A stretch of 64,000 bases of DNA from Allobosea sp. LC85 (GTDB lineage: Bacteria > Pseudomonadota > Alphaproteobacteria > Rhizobiales > Beijerinckiaceae), in contig NZ_JPKG01000047.1 in NCBI RefSeq assembly GCF_000735605.1, forward strand, positions 62,001 through 126,000. Direction: 5' to 3'. Position 1 is the first letter of the stretch, and every line of letters begins with the position of its first letter. Under the pieces are notes generated by a model, which was not told where the DNA came from, did no database searches, and worked only from the letters and a program-made list of their open reading frames with translations. Positions 55,639-63,858 of this stretch are shown piece after piece. Made by a program: the position numbers and the translations under genes.

Positions 55639-58188
55639 ATGAGCGTGGGAACAGAAGCGTCGAGGCGACGACGCCGTGCTAGCGCAATCCCGGATCGCCC
55701 CAGCGCGGCTGTCCATGCTTCACTCGCCCTGCCCGCCGGCCTGCTGTTCATATCCGGAACAGCCGCGCTGATCCTCCAGGTGATCTGGATCAGGCAGCTC
55801 TCGACCGTCGTCGGGGTCGAGGTCTATGCCGTGACGACCGGTGTCAGCGCCTTCTTCGCCGGCCTCGCGATCGGCGGCCTCGTCTTCGGCCGGATCGCCG
55901 ACCGCAGCCTTCAACCCTTGCGTCTCTACGCTGCGCTCGAAGGCGGAGTCGCCATCCTCGCTATTGCTGCGACCATCGGCCTGTCGCAGGCAGCCCCCCT
56001 CTTTGCCCGCCTCGAACTGACGACCCCGCTGCTCGCCTGGGCGATGGTGTTCGCGCTCGTCGGCTTGCCCGCCGTCCTGATGGGCGGCACGCTGCCGGCC
56101 CTGATGCGTTTCGCCGCCACCCGACGCGACGATGTCGGTCAGGTCGGCGGCCGGCTCTATGCGGCCAACACGGCGGGCGCCATCGCCGGCGCCCTGCTCG
56201 CCTCCTTCCTTGTCATTCCTGCGGTCGGCATCCGCGGTTCGGCGCTTGTGGCCGCCGCAATCTGCCTCGTTGCTGCCCTCTCGGCGCTCGCAATGAACCC
56301 GAAGACGAACGTCGCGACCGTCGGCAAGGTTAAGCCGATCGATGGCGGCTTCTCGCGCTCGGCAGCGCTGGCCATCGTCCTCTATTCGATCGCAGGCGGC
56401 ATCGCGCTCGGTTACGAAGTGGTGTGGTCGCAGACGATCGTGCCCTTCATGAGCACGCGCAGCTTTGCCTTCTCCGTTCTGCTCGCGACCTATCTCACCG
56501 GGCTCGCGCTTGGTGCGGCGATCTTCGCGCGCTGGGCCGATCGGGTCACCAAACCATGGAGCGTCTTCGGTCTGCTCATCGCCGGAGCAGGTCTCGCCGC
56601 CGCTCTCGCCATCGCCATGCTCGGCCCCTGGCTGATCCAGCTCCAGGGTTTCGTCGAGGCCGCCATGCTGAAGCTGACGGGCAGCGCCTTTGCCGGCATG
56701 TCCGCCCGCTTTGCCGTCGCCGCGATCTGCGTCGTCCTTCCCAGCACCCTTTTCCTTGGCGCGGCCTTTCCAGCAGCGCTGCGCCTGATCGTCGATCCCC
56801 GGCATGTCGGGCGCGGCGTTGGCATGATCGTCGCCCTGAACACCCTTGGCGGGATTCTTGGCACGGCCATCACCGGCTTCGTCCTCATTCCCGCGCTTGG
56901 CCTCGTCCGCACGCTCGCGGTGCTGGCCGTTGCCGCCGCGCTGGTGGGAGCGGTCGCTGCCTTGCGCGAACGGCGCGCCGGCTCGAAGGCCTGGATCGCA
57001 GTGCTCGCCATCAGCGCCGCCACATGCGCGACCGCCATCCTCCTGCCGCCCGATCGCCTCGCCAAGCTGCTGCCCGGTGCCCGCGGCGCGAACCTGACCT
57101 TCTATGACGAGGGTCTGGGCGGCACGGTCGCCGTCGTCGAGCGGACCTCGGGCCGAAACCGCTTCCGCCGTCTCTACATCCAGGGCGTCTCCAATTCCGG
57201 CGATGCGATGCCCTCGCTGCGCTACATGCGGATGCAGGCGTTGCTGCCGCTGATCATTCACAACCGCGAGCCGAGATCGGCCTTGGTGATCGGCTTCGGC
57301 ACCGGTATCACGGCGGGAGCCTTGCTGACCTATCCGGGCCTCGAACGGCGCATCGTTGCCGAGTTGCTGCCGAGCGTCATCCGGGCGGCCCCGAATTTCG
57401 AGGGCAGCTTCCGGGCCGCAACCGACCCGCGTCTCGAAATCCGCCTGCGCGACGGCCGCCGCGAACTCCTGCGCAGCCCGGATCGCTACGACCTGATCAC
57501 GCTCGAACCGCCCCCGCCCTCTGCTGCTGGCGTCGCCAACCTGTATTCGAGCGATTTCTACGCGCTGGCGCAATCGCGCCTTGCCGAAGGCGGCCTCGTC
57601 GCGCAGTGGCTGCCCCTGCCGACCCAGAACGACGAGGACACGCGGTCACTGGTGCGCAGCTTCCTCGATATCTTCCCGCATGCCACGCTCTGGACCACGG
57701 AGCTGCACGAGATGCTGCTGATCGGCTCGCAGGAGCCTGTCCCGCTGGATCTGCAGAGGATCACCGGCCGCCTCGCACAGCCGGAGGTGGCAAAGGCACT
57801 GAGTGATGTCGGCATCGATTCTCCTGCTGCACTCCTTGCAACCTTCGTCACGGATCGGGCGGGGTTGGAGCGTTATGCGAGTGCAGCTCGCCCCGTGACG
57901 GATGACGATCCCCGCATCGAATACGCAGGCTGGGTGCGGCGGCTCGAGCTGGCACGGACATTGCCGCTTCTCCTGGAGATGCAGGGCGAGTTGCCCGTGA
58001 ATGGCGCCGACGATGCCTTCCGCGCCGATCTTGCGAATGAGCGCAGCAGGCTCCTGACATTCTACGATGCTGGCCTTGCCGCCTATGTCGGCGACCGGGC
58101 GCGCTGGGCGCGGCAGATGCGGCGCGTGATCCAGGCTGACCCCTCCAATCCCTATTACAACTGGTTCACCGGAGGTCCTCGCGAATGA
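55639..58188 (+). CDS. fused membrane transporter-like / spermidine synthase-like protein
   Basis: Protein of 849 residues in two parts. Residues 25-470 have many hydrophobic helices, starting with ALPAGLLFISGTAALILQVIWIRQL and repeated in a second half from about 235, as in MFS-like membrane proteins. Residues 480-720 resemble spermidine synthase (ALVIGFGTGITAGALLTYPGLERRIVAEL, then DGRRELLRSPDRYDLITLEPPPPSAAGVANLYS), but the GGGDG-type loop is changed and the usual catalytic Asp of the active site is not evident. True aminopropyl transfer is therefore doubtful. It is in a run with the sulfatase and HAD genes. Confidence 0.85.
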   Translation: MSVGTEASRRRRRASAIPDRPSAAVHASLALPAGLLFISGTAALILQVIWIRQLSTVVGVEVYAVTTGVSAFFAGLAIGGLVFGRIADRSLQPLRLYAALEGGVAILAIAATIGLSQAAPLFARLELTTPLLAWAMVFALVGLPAVLMGGTLPALMRFAATRRDDVGQVGGRLYAANTAGAIAGALLASFLVIPAVGIRGSALVAAAICLVAALSALAMNPKTNVATVGKVKPIDGGFSRSAALAIVLYSIAGGIALGYEVVWSQTIVPFMSTRSFAFSVLLATYLTGLALGAAIFARWADRVTKPWSVFGLLIAGAGLAAALAIAMLGPWLIQLQGFVEAAMLKLTGSAFAGMSARFAVAAICVVLPSTLFLGAAFPAALRLIVDPRHVGRGVGMIVALNTLGGILGTAITGFVLIPALGLVRTLAVLAVAAALVGAVAALRERRAGSKAWIAVLAISAATCATAILLPPDRLAKLLPGARGANLTFYDEGLGGTVAVVERTSGRNRFRRLYIQGVSNSGDAMPSLRYMRMQALLPLIIHNREPRSALVIGFGTGITAGALLTYPGLERRIVAELLPSVIRAAPNFEGSFRAATDPRLEIRLRDGRRELLRSPDRYDLITLEPPPPSAAGVANLYSSDFYALAQSRLAEGGLVAQWLPLPTQNDEDTRSLVRSFLDIFPHATLWTTELHEMLLIGSQEPVPLDLQRITGRLAQPEVAKALSDVGIDSPAALLATFVTDRAGLERYASAARPVTDDDPRIEYAGWVRRLELARTLPLLLEMQGELPVNGADDAFRADLANERSRLLTFYDAGLAAYVGDRARWARQMRRVIQADPSNPYYNWFTGGPRE

Positions 58189-58255
58189 GCGCACGCGAAG
58201 AAGTCCTGCGGAATGCCCCGTTTGTCATGAGCCCGATATTGAGAAGGAGAGTCTG

Positions 58256-59257
58256 GTGCTAAACGTTCGAGCTGCCGTGGCCGCGTTGGCCCTCGCCTCA
58301 TCCTGGGCATGGAGTGGCGCCGCGACCGCCCAATCCGGCCCGCTGCCATCCTGGAACGACGGCAAGGTAAAATCGGCCATCGTCGAGTTCGTGGGGAAGG
58401 TGACGCAGGAGAATGGGCCCAATTTCGTCAAGCCGGCGGAGCGCATCGCCGCCTTCGACAATGACGGCACGCTCTGGGCCGAACAGCCGGTCTATTTCCA
58501 GCTTCAATTCGCCTTCGACGAGGTGAAGCGGCTCGCTCCCCTGCATCCGGAGTGGAAGGGCAAGGAGCCCTACAGGTCGATCATTGCCGGCGACATGAAG
58601 GGGCTCGCAGCGTCCGGAGAGAAGGGCCTGCTGCAGATCATGGCGGCAACGCATTCCGGGATGACGACTCAGGAATTCGAGCGATCGGTCGCCAACTGGC
58701 TCAACACCGCCCGGCACCCGACTAAGAAGCGGCCTTTCACGGAGATGGTCTACCAGCCCCAGTTGGAGCTGCTGGCCTATCTGCGCGCCAACGGCTTCAA
58801 GACCTTCATCGTCTCGGGCGGCGGCGTCGAGTTCATGCGGGTCTTCGCCGACAAGGTCTACGGCATTCCGCCCGAACAGGTCGTCGGCTCCTCAGGCGCG
58901 GTGACGTTCAGGATGGGCCCGAGCGGCAAGCCCGAGCTGTTCAAGGACGCCAAGGTCGAGTTCATCGATGACGGGCCCGGCAAGCCTGTCGGGATCAACC
59001 GCTTCATCGGCCGCCGACCGATCCTGGCCTTCGGCAATTCCGATGGTGACCTGCAGATGCTGCAATACACCGCGGCCGGCGATGGACCACGCCTGACCCT
59101 CATCATCCATCATACCGATGCCGAGCGTGAATGGGCCTATGACCGCAAGTCTCGTATCGGTAAGCTCGACAAGGCCCTCGACGAGGGCCAGGCCAAGGGC
59201 TGGACCATTGTCGACATGAAGTCGGACTGGAAGGCCGTCTTTCCGCCGGAGCGCTGA
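58256..59257 (+). CDS. exported HAD family phosphatase
   Basis: Haloacid dehalogenase-superfamily hydrolase of 333 residues with a Sec signal (ALALASSWAWSGAATA) so it acts in the periplasm. Motif I is RIAAFDNDGTLW with the nucleophile Asp and the general acid Asp; motif II is FKTFIVSGGGVEFM; motif IV is ILAFGNSDGDLQM, as in phosphoserine phosphatase-like enzymes. The GTG start is chosen because AGGAGA lies 5-6 bases upstream. It is followed by the PPK2 gene with only 2 bases between. Substrate unknown. Confidence 0.9.
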   Translation: MLNVRAAVAALALASSWAWSGAATAQSGPLPSWNDGKVKSAIVEFVGKVTQENGPNFVKPAERIAAFDNDGTLWAEQPVYFQLQFAFDEVKRLAPLHPEWKGKEPYRSIIAGDMKGLAASGEKGLLQIMAATHSGMTTQEFERSVANWLNTARHPTKKRPFTEMVYQPQLELLAYLRANGFKTFIVSGGGVEFMRVFADKVYGIPPEQVVGSSGAVTFRMGPSGKPELFKDAKVEFIDDGPGKPVGINRFIGRRPILAFGNSDGDLQMLQYTAAGDGPRLTLIIHHTDAEREWAYDRKSRIGKLDKALDEGQAKGWTIVDMKSDWKAVFPPER

Positions 59258-59259
59258 CG

Positions 59260-60165
59260 ATGAACAAGGAAGACGTGGTCAAGCGCTTCAGGATCACGGA
59301 CGGCGACAAGTTTCGGCTTTCCGATGTCGACCCCGCGGATGTGTGCGGCTTCGACATCGAGAAGGACGACGCCAAGGAGCTGCTGTTAGCCGGGGTCAAG
59401 CGTCTGCACGGGCTGCAGGAGCGGCTCTATGCCGAAGGGCGCTGGTCGCTCCTCATTATCTTCCAGGCGATGGATGCGGCCGGCAAGGACGGCACGATCG
59501 AGCACGTCATGTCGGGCATCAACCCGCAGGGCTGCGAGGTGAAATCCTTCAAGGCTCCGAGCACCACCGAATTGCGGCACGATTTCCTATGGCGCACCAC
59601 CTGCGCATTGCCGGAACGCGGTCATATCGGGATCTTCAACCGCTCCTATTACGAAGAGGTTCTGGTCGCGCGGGTCCATCGCTCGGTCCTGGAAGGCCAG
59701 AACCTCCCGCCCAAGCTGATCACAGACGATATCTGGCGCGAGCGCTTCGAGAGCATCCGCGAATTCGAGCAGCATCTTTCGCGCAACGGCGTCGCGATCC
59801 TGAAGTTCTTCCTGCATGTCTCGAAGGACGAACAGCGGCGCAGGCTTCTCGCCCGCATCGACGAACCCGACAAGAACTGGAAGTTCGACTCCCGAGACCT
59901 GGCCGAGCGCGGTCATTGGGACGAGTATATGGACGCCTACGAGGATGCGATCCGGGGCACGGCGACGAAGAGCGCCCCCTGGCACGTCATTCCCGCAGAT
60001 CACAAATGGTTCACACGGCTCGCGGTGGCCGCAACCATCGGGGAAAAGCTCGAACAGCTCGACCCGCAGTTTCCGACGGTGGACGACGAGATGCGCAAGG
60101 CCATGGCACAGGCGCGCAAGGTATTGGCGGGCGAGGAGCGGTCCGAGCGCGCCAAGGCGGATTGA
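59260..60165 (+). CDS. polyphosphate kinase 2 family protein
   Basis: PPK2 enzyme of 301 residues that transfers phosphate between polyphosphate and nucleotides. Walker A is QAMDAAGKDGTIEHVMSGINPQGC, and FNRSYYEEVLVARVH holds the Walker B-like and lid Arg region. RIDEPDKNWKFDSRDLAERGHWDEYMDAYEDAI and APWHVIPADHKWF are typical of the one-domain class. The direction (ADP to ATP or AMP to ADP) cannot be set from motifs alone. It begins 2 bases after the HAD stop and precedes the formylglycine-generating enzyme by 23 bases. Confidence 0.93.
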   Translation: MNKEDVVKRFRITDGDKFRLSDVDPADVCGFDIEKDDAKELLLAGVKRLHGLQERLYAEGRWSLLIIFQAMDAAGKDGTIEHVMSGINPQGCEVKSFKAPSTTELRHDFLWRTTCALPERGHIGIFNRSYYEEVLVARVHRSVLEGQNLPPKLITDDIWRERFESIREFEQHLSRNGVAILKFFLHVSKDEQRRRLLARIDEPDKNWKFDSRDLAERGHWDEYMDAYEDAIRGTATKSAPWHVIPADHKWFTRLAVAATIGEKLEQLDPQFPTVDDEMRKAMAQARKVLAGEERSERAKAD

Positions 60166-60188
60166 ACAGCGGCGGAGGCCCGACGACC

Positions 60189-61163
60189 ATGACGGATGGC
60201 GCGGTACTGGACAGGATCGACACGCGGAGCGGCATGATCCGCATTCCCGGCGGAACTTTCCGCATGGGATCGGACAGGCACTATCCGGAGGAGGCGCCGA
60301 GCCATCGCGTCACGGTCGATGGTTTCTGGATCGACGCGACTCCGGTCACCAATGCGCAGTTCCACGCCTTCGTCGAAGCGACCGGCTACGTCACCTTCGC
60401 CGAGATCGCGCCGGACCCGAAGGACTATCCCGGTGCCCTGCCCCATATGTTGCGAGCTGGATCGCTGATGTTCAATCCGCCGACCCACGCAGTCGACCTG
60501 CGCGACTGGTCGCAATGGTGGAAATTCCAGTTCGGCGCGACTTGGCGCAAGCCCTATGGTTCGGGGTCGTCGATCAAGGGACTCGACGACCACCCGGTCG
60601 TACATGTCGCCTATCGCGATGCCGAGGCCTATGCGGCCTGGGCCGGAAAGGCCTTGCCAACCGAGGCGGAATGGGAATTCGCCGCGCGCGGAGGCCTCGA
60701 GGATGTCGAATTTGCCTGGGGCGGCGAGCTGACGCCGGGCGGCCGTCATATGGCCAACACCTGGCAAGGCAATTTCCCCCACGAGAATACACGGGAAGAC
60801 GGGTTTGCGCGCACCTCGCCCGTCAGAACCTTTCCCGCCAACGGCTTTGGCATCCACGACATGATCGGCAATGTCTGGGAGTGGACGACGGATTTCTGGT
60901 CGACACGGCATCAGGGCGATGCCCCCAAGGCCTGCTGCGTGCCGCAAAATCCCCGCGGCGGCCCCGAGGCCGACAGCTATGATCCGCGCCAGCCGGAGAT
61001 CCGTATTCCGCGCAGGGTCCTGAAGGGCGGCTCGCATCTTTGCGCGCCGAGCTATTGCCGGCGCTATCGCCCGGCCGCCCGTCATGCCGAGCCGGTCGAT
61101 ACCTCGACGAGCCATGTCGGCTTCCGCTGCGTGGTCAGGGACGAGCTCACCCGCCCGACCTGA
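60189..61163 (+). CDS. formylglycine-generating enzyme family protein (sulfatase modifier)
   Basis: FGE/SUMF1-type protein of 324 residues that oxidises the sulfatase active-site Cys to formylglycine with oxygen and copper. Features are MIRIPGGTFRMGSDRHYPEEAPSHRV, LPTEAEWEFAARGG, NVWEWTTDFW and, most telling, the active-site pair in HLCAPSYCRRYRPAARH, with two Cys five residues apart as in true FGEs. It is cytoplasmic. Its neighbour upstream in the same direction is a sulfatase with a C-T-A-G-R site, so it probably matures that enzyme before export. Confidence 0.93.
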   Translation: MTDGAVLDRIDTRSGMIRIPGGTFRMGSDRHYPEEAPSHRVTVDGFWIDATPVTNAQFHAFVEATGYVTFAEIAPDPKDYPGALPHMLRAGSLMFNPPTHAVDLRDWSQWWKFQFGATWRKPYGSGSSIKGLDDHPVVHVAYRDAEAYAAWAGKALPTEAEWEFAARGGLEDVEFAWGGELTPGGRHMANTWQGNFPHENTREDGFARTSPVRTFPANGFGIHDMIGNVWEWTTDFWSTRHQGDAPKACCVPQNPRGGPEADSYDPRQPEIRIPRRVLKGGSHLCAPSYCRRYRPAARHAEPVDTSTSHVGFRCVVRDELTRPT

Positions 61164-61167
61164 GTGC

Positions 61168-61183
61168 GCCTGTAACGGTTACG
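61168..61183 (-). promoter_or_regulatory. copy 3 of the CGTAACCGTTACAGGC motif
   Basis: Read on the minus strand this is CGTAACCGTTACAGGC, containing the inverted repeat GTAAC-C-GTTAC. It lies 5 bases after the FGE stop and 72 bases before the moxR ATG, and is the third copy in 8.7 kb. Confidence 0.55.
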
Positions 61184-61255
61184 TTGCTGACTGGAGTGCC
61201 GCTTCGTTCAGAATTCCGGTGGGAGTCCATTCGTGTCCCCGAAAGGAACAGGCTC

Positions 61256-62242
61256 ATGAGCGACGGCATCGGATCGGCGGCTCGGGATGCTGTCGCCGAT
61301 CTGCAGAAGCGGATCAACCAGGACATCATCGGCCAGGAACGCGTTGTCGAGCGCCTCGTCGTCGCGCTGCTTGCCAATGGCAATGTCCTGCTTGAAGGCC
61401 TGCCGGGCCTCGCCAAGACCCGCGCCATCAAGAGTCTCTCGAAGAACCTCGAATCCGACTTCAGTCGTATTCAGTTCACGCCGGACCTTCTCCCATCGGA
61501 CGTCACCGGCGGCGAGATCCTGCGCGGCGACGGTCAGTTCGAGTTCCGCAAGGGCCCCATCTTCGGCAATCTTGTCCTGGCCGACGAGATCAACCGCGCG
61601 CCGCCCAAGGTCCAGTCGGCCCTGCTGGAAGCGATGGAGGAACGGCATGTGACGGTGGCCGGAAAGCGCTACGACCTGCCGGACCTCTTCATGGTTCTCG
61701 CGACCCAGAATCCGATCGAGCAGGAGGGAACCTATCCTCTCCCGGAAGCGCAGATGGATCGCTTCCTCATGCATATCCGGATCGACTACCCCACCGATGC
61801 CGATGAGGTGAAAGTCATGCGGCTCGTTCGCGGGGAAAGTGCTGCGCCGACGGCTGCTGCCGCGCAGCCTCCGCCAAAGATTCCGCAGAAGCTTATCTTC
61901 GAGGCGCGCTCCGAGATCGATCGGGTGACGACGAAAGAGGTTGTCGAGAGCTATATGGTCGGGCTCGTCGCCGCGACGCGCAGGCCCGCCGAATTCGGGG
62001 ACAAGCTGAAGAACTGGATCGCAGTCGGCGCAAGCCCGCGCGGTTCGCTCGCTCTCGACCGCTGCTCGCGCGTCTATGCCTGGCTCAGGGGTCGCGACTA
62101 CGTCACGCCCGAGGATGTCCAGGCAATTGTCCATGACTGCCTGCGCCACCGCCTGTCGCTGAGCTACGAGGCCGGCGCCGACGGTGTGAATGCGGACGGT
62201 GTTCTGGACGAGATCGTGAAACAGGTGGCGGTCGCGGCCTAG
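61256..62242 (+). CDS. MoxR family AAA+ ATPase
   Basis: AAA+ chaperone-like ATPase of 328 residues, in a group that works with VWA-domain proteins to activate enzymes or maintain the envelope. Walker A is reduced in form (LLEGLPGLAKTRAIKSL), Walker B is NLVLADEINRAPPKVQSALLEAMEE, sensor 1 is VLATQNPIEQEGTYPLPEAQMDRF, and the MoxR-specific lid domain follows. The ATG at 61256 is preceded by AAGGA. It heads an operon with DUF58, DUF4381 and VWA genes, the classic Bat arrangement. Confidence 0.93.
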   Translation: MSDGIGSAARDAVADLQKRINQDIIGQERVVERLVVALLANGNVLLEGLPGLAKTRAIKSLSKNLESDFSRIQFTPDLLPSDVTGGEILRGDGQFEFRKGPIFGNLVLADEINRAPPKVQSALLEAMEERHVTVAGKRYDLPDLFMVLATQNPIEQEGTYPLPEAQMDRFLMHIRIDYPTDADEVKVMRLVRGESAAPTAAAAQPPPKIPQKLIFEARSEIDRVTTKEVVESYMVGLVAATRRPAEFGDKLKNWIAVGASPRGSLALDRCSRVYAWLRGRDYVTPEDVQAIVHDCLRHRLSLSYEAGADGVNADGVLDEIVKQVAVAA

Positions 62243-62344
62243 ATCACGCTGCGCCTGGACGAAATCGTCCAAACGCAGCGTGATCAACTCTCATAGTTTA
62301 GAGCATGCCGCGAAAAACCGTTGCCACTTTTTCGCGGCATGCTC
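62242..62344. repeat. composite palindromic repeat between moxR and the DUF58 gene
   Basis: Two hairpins in a row. The first (62242-62285) has 12-bp arms GATCACGCTGCG / CGCAGCGTGATC and an inner stem TGGACGA / TCGTCCA. The second (62301-62344) has perfect 17-bp arms starting GAGCATGCCGCGAAAAA and a 10-base loop. The second resembles the palindrome at 18103-18143 in its layout (GCAT, C/G core, CGAAAA, loop) and the dispersed palindromes of Rhizobiales. It sits inside an operon, so it is probably not a full terminator. Confidence 0.75.
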
Positions 62345-62360
62345 CAGGGCGGAGCGGCTC

Positions 62361-63362
62361 ATGGCACAGATGCGTGAAAGGCAGCGAGCAGGCGGCGCCG
62401 TTCAGGCAACGGGCGCCCGCGCTTTTGTCGCGCTCGATGACCTGCTGCGGCTGAAACACCGGGCAATGGGTTTCAGCTTCCTGCCGCGCCAGCCGGTCCA
62501 CAGCCTGCTCGCCGGCCGCCATGCCTCACGGCTGCGGGGACGCGGCCTGAACTTCGAGGAGCTGCGGCACTATTTCGAGGGAGACGATACCCGCTCGATC
62601 GACTGGCTGGCGACGGCTCGTCTCGGCTCTCCTCACGTCCGCGTCTATTCCGAGGAGCGCGACCGGCCGGTCCTCCTGATCGTCGACCAGCGCAGCACCA
62701 TGTTTTTTGGAAGCCAGCGGGCGATGAAGTCGGTCGCGGCCGCCGAGGCCGCGGCGCTCAGCGCCTGGCGCGTCACCTCCCTCGGTGACCGGATCGGCGC
62801 TGTCGTCTTTGGCGACCAGCAGATCGTCGACATCAAGCCGCAGGGTCGCGACGTCGGCGTGATCCGCGTGCTCTCGGAAGTGGTGAGGCAGAATCATGCT
62901 CTCGGCCAGGCTGCGCCTGCGTCGGCGTCGGGACAGCTCAATGAAGCCCTTCGCCATGCGGTGCGCATGGCGACCCATGACTGGCTGGTCTGCCTGATCT
63001 CGGATGCGGCAGGAGAGGACGCGGAGACGACACGGCTGATCACGCGTCTCTGCGCACATAATGATGTTCTGGCGATCTATGTCCACGATCCGCTCGAGCA
63101 TGACCTGCCGGATGTCGGCCCCGCCGTTTTCAGCTCCGGTCCTGGCCAGATCGAAATCGATTCATCCTCTCAGAAGCTGCGTGGCCGGTTCGCGCGCGAG
63201 CATGCAGACTGGCGCGCGCGACTGGCGGATCTCTCGCGGCACCGGGCGATCCCGATTCTGCCGATTTCGACTAGCCTCGATGTGCTGGCTCAGCTCCGCG
63301 AACTGATCGGCAGGCGGAGCGAACGCCGCGCCGCGGCCGCGCAAGGGCGGGGGCTGCGATGA
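62361..63362 (+). CDS. DUF58 domain-containing protein
   Basis: Protein of 333 residues with the DUF58 domain, usually encoded beside MoxR ATPases. The signature RGLNFEELRHYFEGDDTRSIDWLATARLGSPHVRVYSEERDRPVLLIVDQRSTM is the conserved central block, followed by a VWA-like fold (ISDAAGEDAETTRLITRLCAHNDVLAIYVHDPLEHDLP). ATG at 62361 has GGAG 7 bases upstream; the longer frame runs into the repeat and is not coding. The stop overlaps the next start (ATGA). Confidence 0.9.
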   Translation: MAQMRERQRAGGAVQATGARAFVALDDLLRLKHRAMGFSFLPRQPVHSLLAGRHASRLRGRGLNFEELRHYFEGDDTRSIDWLATARLGSPHVRVYSEERDRPVLLIVDQRSTMFFGSQRAMKSVAAAEAAALSAWRVTSLGDRIGAVVFGDQQIVDIKPQGRDVGVIRVLSEVVRQNHALGQAAPASASGQLNEALRHAVRMATHDWLVCLISDAAGEDAETTRLITRLCAHNDVLAIYVHDPLEHDLPDVGPAVFSSGPGQIEIDSSSQKLRGRFAREHADWRARLADLSRHRAIPILPISTSLDVLAQLRELIGRRSERRAAAAQGRGLR

Positions 63363-63856
63363 GCGACGACCCCGGAAGCCTGGCCAATCTGCGTGATCTC
63401 GTGCTGCCGCCGGAGATTCCGTTCTGGCCGCCGGCGCCCGGACTCTGGATCGTTGCGGCAGCCTGCCTCGCAATGCTCGGGGTCCTGGCCTGGCGCGCGG
63501 TTCAACGCTACCGCGCTGCCGCCTATCGTCGCGCGGCAATCGCGGAACTGGAGACCCTATCGGCTGGAATAGAGCAGACCGATCCCGACGCCGTCGCCCG
63601 CATCTCAGCGGTGATGAAACGTGTCGCCATGGTGGAATACGGCCGCGATCAAATCGCCTCGCTCAGCGGTCAGGCCTGGGCCGATTTCGTTGCACACGAG
63701 GCAAGCACCGGCTTCGATCCTGCGACGATACATCGGCTGCTCACCGAAGCCTTCGATGGCAGAAGCAAACCGCAGCCGTCCGAACTGCGCCTCCTCATCG
63801 GGCATGCCGAGTTATGGATCCGCGCCCACCGCGCGCCTCTCGCTGCGGAGGCATGA
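63359..63856 (+). CDS. DUF4381 domain-containing protein
   Basis: Membrane-anchored protein of 165 residues. After a short head (LANLRDLVLPPEIPFWPPAPGLW) comes one hydrophobic helix (IVAAACLAMLGVLAWRAV), then a basic, cytoplasmic-looking stretch YRAAAYRRAAIAELETL and an all-helical C-terminal part with MVEYGRDQIASLSGQAWADFV. This is the DUF4381 pattern, always found between DUF58 and VWA genes in Bat operons. Its ATG overlaps the DUF58 stop by four bases. Confidence 0.88.
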   Translation: MSDDPGSLANLRDLVLPPEIPFWPPAPGLWIVAAACLAMLGVLAWRAVQRYRAAAYRRAAIAELETLSAGIEQTDPDAVARISAVMKRVAMVEYGRDQIASLSGQAWADFVAHEASTGFDPATIHRLLTEAFDGRSKPQPSELRLLIGHAELWIRAHRAPLAAEA

Positions 63857-63858
63857 CG

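Noticed and set aside
55720..57573. Minus-strand open frame of 617 codons
   Set aside because: It lies opposite the membrane/spermidine-synthase-like gene; its product is low-complexity Asp/Gly/Arg-rich with no domain.
62301..62344. Rho-independent terminator in the moxR/DUF58 gap
   Set aside because: Although the hairpin is strong, the following genes belong to the same conserved operon and no U-tract follows, so it was listed as a repeat instead.
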